The notes beneath the pieces were generated by a model, which was not told the origin of the DNA, made no database searches, and saw only the letters and a list, made by a program, of their open reading frames with translations. A DNA stretch of 7,398 nt from Draconibacterium sp. (lineage in GTDB: Bacteria > Bacteroidota > Bacteroidia > Bacteroidales > Prolixibacteraceae): contig JALUZN010000318.1 of NCBI GenBank assembly GCA_027011835.1, positions 1 through 7,398 on the forward strand, in the 5' to 3' direction. Of the stretch, positions 5,340 through 7,398 are shown piece by piece. The translations under genes and the position numbers were made by a program. Within the stretch, counting starts at the first letter, position 1. Each line of letters begins with the position of its first letter.

Positions 5340-6695
5340 ATGACCAACTCCAGGAACAATAGTAAATACAAGGTGTATGTAGTTGAAGACAACGTTCTAT
5401 ATGCACGAATACTAAAGAAACAACTTGTCGACGAAAATTATCAGGTTAAAGTTTTTCATAACGGAACCGATTTTATTAATCGTATCGATGAAAACCCCGA
5501 CGTAATTACACTCGATTACACGCTGCCCGATATGACCGGGCACGATGTTTTAAGAAAGATACAAGAAAAAATTCCCAACTCGCATGTAATTGTTATTTCG
5601 GCACAGGAGAACATCGATACTGCCATTAGTTTAATGAAAAACGGGGCGTACGATTATATAATGAAAGCACCCGATACGCGCGAAAGGTTGAGTAATATTA
5701 TTAAAAATATACACCGAACCGATGAGTTGCAAACCGAGAACCTGATTTTAAAAGATGCTATAAAAGAGAAATTCAGTTTTAAAAATTTAATAAAAGGAAA
5801 TAGTCGCGAAATCGATCATGTTTTCGACTTAATGAACAAAGCCATTCAGACCAATATTTCCGTCTCCATTTCGGGCGAAACCGGAACAGGAAAAGAGTTG
5901 GTTGCCAAGGGAATTCATTTTAATTCGAAAAGAAGCAACAAACCATTTGTGGCTGTTAACGTATCTGCCATTCCCGAAGGGTTGGTCGAAAGCGAACTTT
6001 TCGGGCACGAAAAAGGAGCGTTTACCGGTGCCGATACACAAAAACAGGGAAAGTTTGAACAGGCAAACGGAGGCACCCTTTTTTTAGACGAAATTGCCGA
6101 CCTTAACCTCAATACACAAGCAAAAATATTGCGTGTTATTCAAGAGCGCGAAGTGGTTCGCCTGGGCGGTTCAAAAACCATCTCTATCGATGTGCGAATA
6201 ATTACCGCAACACACAAAAATCTGGCAGCACTGGCAGCAAAAGGCGTATTCCGACAAGATTTATACTATCGCTTACTCGGTCTGCCCATCGAAGTTCCGC
6301 CATTGCGCCAGCGCGGAAACGATATTATTTTACTGGCGAAATACTTTGCCGACGAGTTTTGTAAAGACAATCAAATGGATGCAAAATCAATTTCGTCGGA
6401 TGCAAAAAAAGCACTGCTTTCGTATCATTATCCCGGAAATATTCGCGAGCTAAAAGCAGTAATGGAGTTGGCCTGTGTAATGTCGACACGCGATGTTATT
6501 AACCCCAACCATTTAAATATGAATGTTGAGGAGAATATGCAAAACTTGTTGGCTTCGGAAAAAACATTGGATGAATATAACCGCGAAATTATTTTATATT
6601 TTCTGAATAAATACAACCAAAATGTTCGTATGGTTGCATCGAAACTTGGCATTGGAAAATCGACCATTTACCGGATGTTGCAAAAAGTAAATTAA
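5340..6695 (+). CDS. NtrC-family sigma-54-dependent response regulator
   Basis: A 451-residue three-domain activator. The receiver domain (about 10-125) has the acidic pair E16-D17, phospho-acceptor D59, switch S87 and conserved K109. A short linker leads to the AAA+ domain (about 150-390). There the Walker A is GETGTGKE (179-186) and the sigma-54 contact loop is intact GAFTGA (226-231). The Walker B is GGTLFLDE (244-251), followed by TATHKN (299-304), FRQDLYYRL with candidate arginine-finger residues (314-322) and PGNIREL (375-381). A Fis-type helix-turn-helix closes the protein (about 427-450). All residues for phosphorylation, ATP hydrolysis and sigma-54 remodelling are present, so it should activate RpoN promoters as an oligomer in the cytoplasm. 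No histidine kinase lies on either side in view, so it is an orphan here, and I see no -24/-12 promoter that would reveal its target. The ATG at 5340 gives the usual short lead into the receiver; only a weak AGG lies upstream. Confidence 0.93.
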   Translation: MTNSRNNSKYKVYVVEDNVLYARILKKQLVDENYQVKVFHNGTDFINRIDENPDVITLDYTLPDMTGHDVLRKIQEKIPNSHVIVISAQENIDTAISLMKNGAYDYIMKAPDTRERLSNIIKNIHRTDELQTENLILKDAIKEKFSFKNLIKGNSREIDHVFDLMNKAIQTNISVSISGETGTGKELVAKGIHFNSKRSNKPFVAVNVSAIPEGLVESELFGHEKGAFTGADTQKQGKFEQANGGTLFLDEIADLNLNTQAKILRVIQEREVVRLGGSKTISIDVRIITATHKNLAALAAKGVFRQDLYYRLLGLPIEVPPLRQRGNDIILLAKYFADEFCKDNQMDAKSISSDAKKALLSYHYPGNIRELKAVMELACVMSTRDVINPNHLNMNVEENMQNLLASEKTLDEYNREIILYFLNKYNQNVRMVASKLGIGKSTIYRMLQKVN

Positions 6696-6722
6696 GTATT
6701 TTGATAGACTTTTAGACTTTCT

Positions 6723-6764
6723 GACACAAGACACTAAGCACTATGTACAAGGCACTAAGCACTA
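6723..6764. repeat. 21-bp tandem duplication with CACTAAG heptamers
   Basis: Units 6723-6743 and 6744-6764 match at 17 of 21 positions, and the last 12 bases are identical. Each unit holds two heptamers: CACTAAG at 6732, 6753 and 6760, with a one-base variant at 6739. It sits 28 nt after the regulator stop and 66 nt before the next start codon. It may be a simple-sequence expansion or a small array of binding sites. Confidence 0.6.
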
Positions 6765-6829
6765 AGCTTATGGTACTTTTAGTTGAGATATAAGATAGTT
6801 GGTACCCACGCAAATAGAAACCAACAATA

Positions 6830-7398
6830 ATGACACTGAATAAGAATTTTCTACATAAAGAGCAGAACTTCTTTGAAATATCAAAATTCAAATTAATTGT
6901 TGGAATATTAATCGGACTTTTATATTCTTTTGCATTTTATTCATTCCTATATGTATCAAGAGAAGTCTTTCGAATACTTTCTGTTACAGAGAATTACGAT
7001 TTGTGGATTTTAACAGACAATCAAGTAAACTTTTACAATCTGTTTTTTGCATTTATATCTGTAATATTTGGGCAATCTATTTGTTTTGCGTTCTGGCTTG
7101 ACAGACCAAAAAAAATATTTGGAAAGCAGAACTACCGAAAAACTACAATTGTAAATGACCAAAGATTTTTAAATTGGTATTTTTTAAATTGGTTTTCAAA
7201 ACTGGCTGTTTTATTTGGCTTATGGTTCGGACTAACGATTCATGGAGGTTATTATGTTTTTAGTCTTTACCCAGATTACAATTATATTTTTATTCTCATT
7301 ATTGTTGTTTTATTTTTTCAAACATGGAATACAATAAGATTGACATTTAAACGGAAAAGTTTAAAATGGTTGTTGTATTCAATTGTAATTGTATCTCT
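6830..7398 (+). CDS. Multi-helix membrane protein, 3' end outside the window
   Basis: An open frame of 189 codons runs from the ATG at 6830 to the window edge with no stop; an in-frame TAG at 6815 makes this the first possible ATG. The product has a charged 20-residue N-terminus and hydrophobic stretches at about residues 22-41, 68-90, 122-139, 150-165 and from 178 on. This is a polytopic inner-membrane protein. Basic and aromatic loops follow, for example DRPKKIFGKQNYRK (91-104) and TFKRKSLKW (172-180). I do not recognise the family and find no catalytic motif. Base and codon use is visibly more AT-rich than in the regulator before it (many TTT, TTA and ATT codons, few GCC or CTG), which could mean horizontal gain or simply a membrane protein. 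The two genes are separated by 134 bp with a repeat, so they are probably not one operon. Confidence 0.75.
   Translation, partial: MTLNKNFLHKEQNFFEISKFKLIVGILIGLLYSFAFYSFLYVSREVFRILSVTENYDLWILTDNQVNFYNLFFAFISVIFGQSICFAFWLDRPKKIFGKQNYRKTTIVNDQRFLNWYFLNWFSKLAVLFGLWFGLTIHGGYYVFSLYPDYNYIFILIIVVLFFQTWNTIRLTFKRKSLKWLLYSIVIVS

Noticed and set aside
5197..5406. 69-codon minus-strand ORF before the sigma-54 regulator
   Set aside because: It overlaps the regulator start and its candidate promoter, and the translation has no recognisable domain or start signal.
5915..6112. Antisense ORFs within the AAA+ domain
   Set aside because: They mirror conserved regulator codons and their products are low-complexity shadows.
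6798..6825. GTTGGT...ACCAAC inverted repeat before the last ORF
   Set aside because: Only 6 bp with a 16-nt loop; expected by chance and not linked to a promoter or attachment site.

Overview
The window looks like ordinary chromosomal DNA from a member of the Bacteroidota. The signs are AT-rich spacers, weak or absent Shine-Dalgarno sequences, candidate promoters of the Bacteroidota type (TTG, about 20 nt, TAnnTTTG) and proteins typical of that phylum. The futalosine menaquinone genes, the heptose epimerase and the NtrC-type regulator would fit an anaerobic or facultative marine or gut lineage near the Marinilabiliales/Prolixibacteraceae. That finer placement is inference only.

Layout. On the minus strand, from right to left, lie an exported beta-propeller lactonase (4753-3638), mqnB (2907-2221), mqnD (2191-1361), hldD (1238-273) and a short two-helix membrane ORF that may be a remnant of a YhhN/TMEM86 gene (215-12). 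On the plus strand lie folE (3011-3634), a full-length sigma-54 response regulator (5340-6695) and a membrane-protein ORF cut by the window end (6830 onward). folE diverges from mqnB across 103 bp and converges on the lactonase with only 3 bp between the stop codons.

Function. MqnB and MqnD act on the futalosine route to menaquinone; MqnB frees the base from futalosine, and MqnD later converts cyclic de-hypoxanthine futalosine to 1,4-dihydroxy-6-naphthoate. The other Mqn enzymes are not here. HldD makes the ADP-heptose used for the LPS inner core. FolE makes dihydroneopterin triphosphate for folate or related pterins. The regulator has no histidine kinase or obvious target operon in view.

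Non-coding content. The 586 bp between the lactonase and the regulator hold a pair of inverted REP-like repeats (REPIN-like, 4801-4956), a perfect 11-bp inverted repeat (5048-5086) and a candidate promoter. Other spacers hold a 13-bp AT-rich hairpin (1298-1326), two 8-bp hairpins built on the same TGCTATTTTT box at the same distance from two start codons, and a 21-bp tandem duplication rich in CACTAAG (6723-6764).

I found no defence system, CRISPR array, tRNA, rRNA, transposase or clearly novel system. The least explained parts are the REPIN-like element, the shared box and the two AT-rich ORFs at the window edges.
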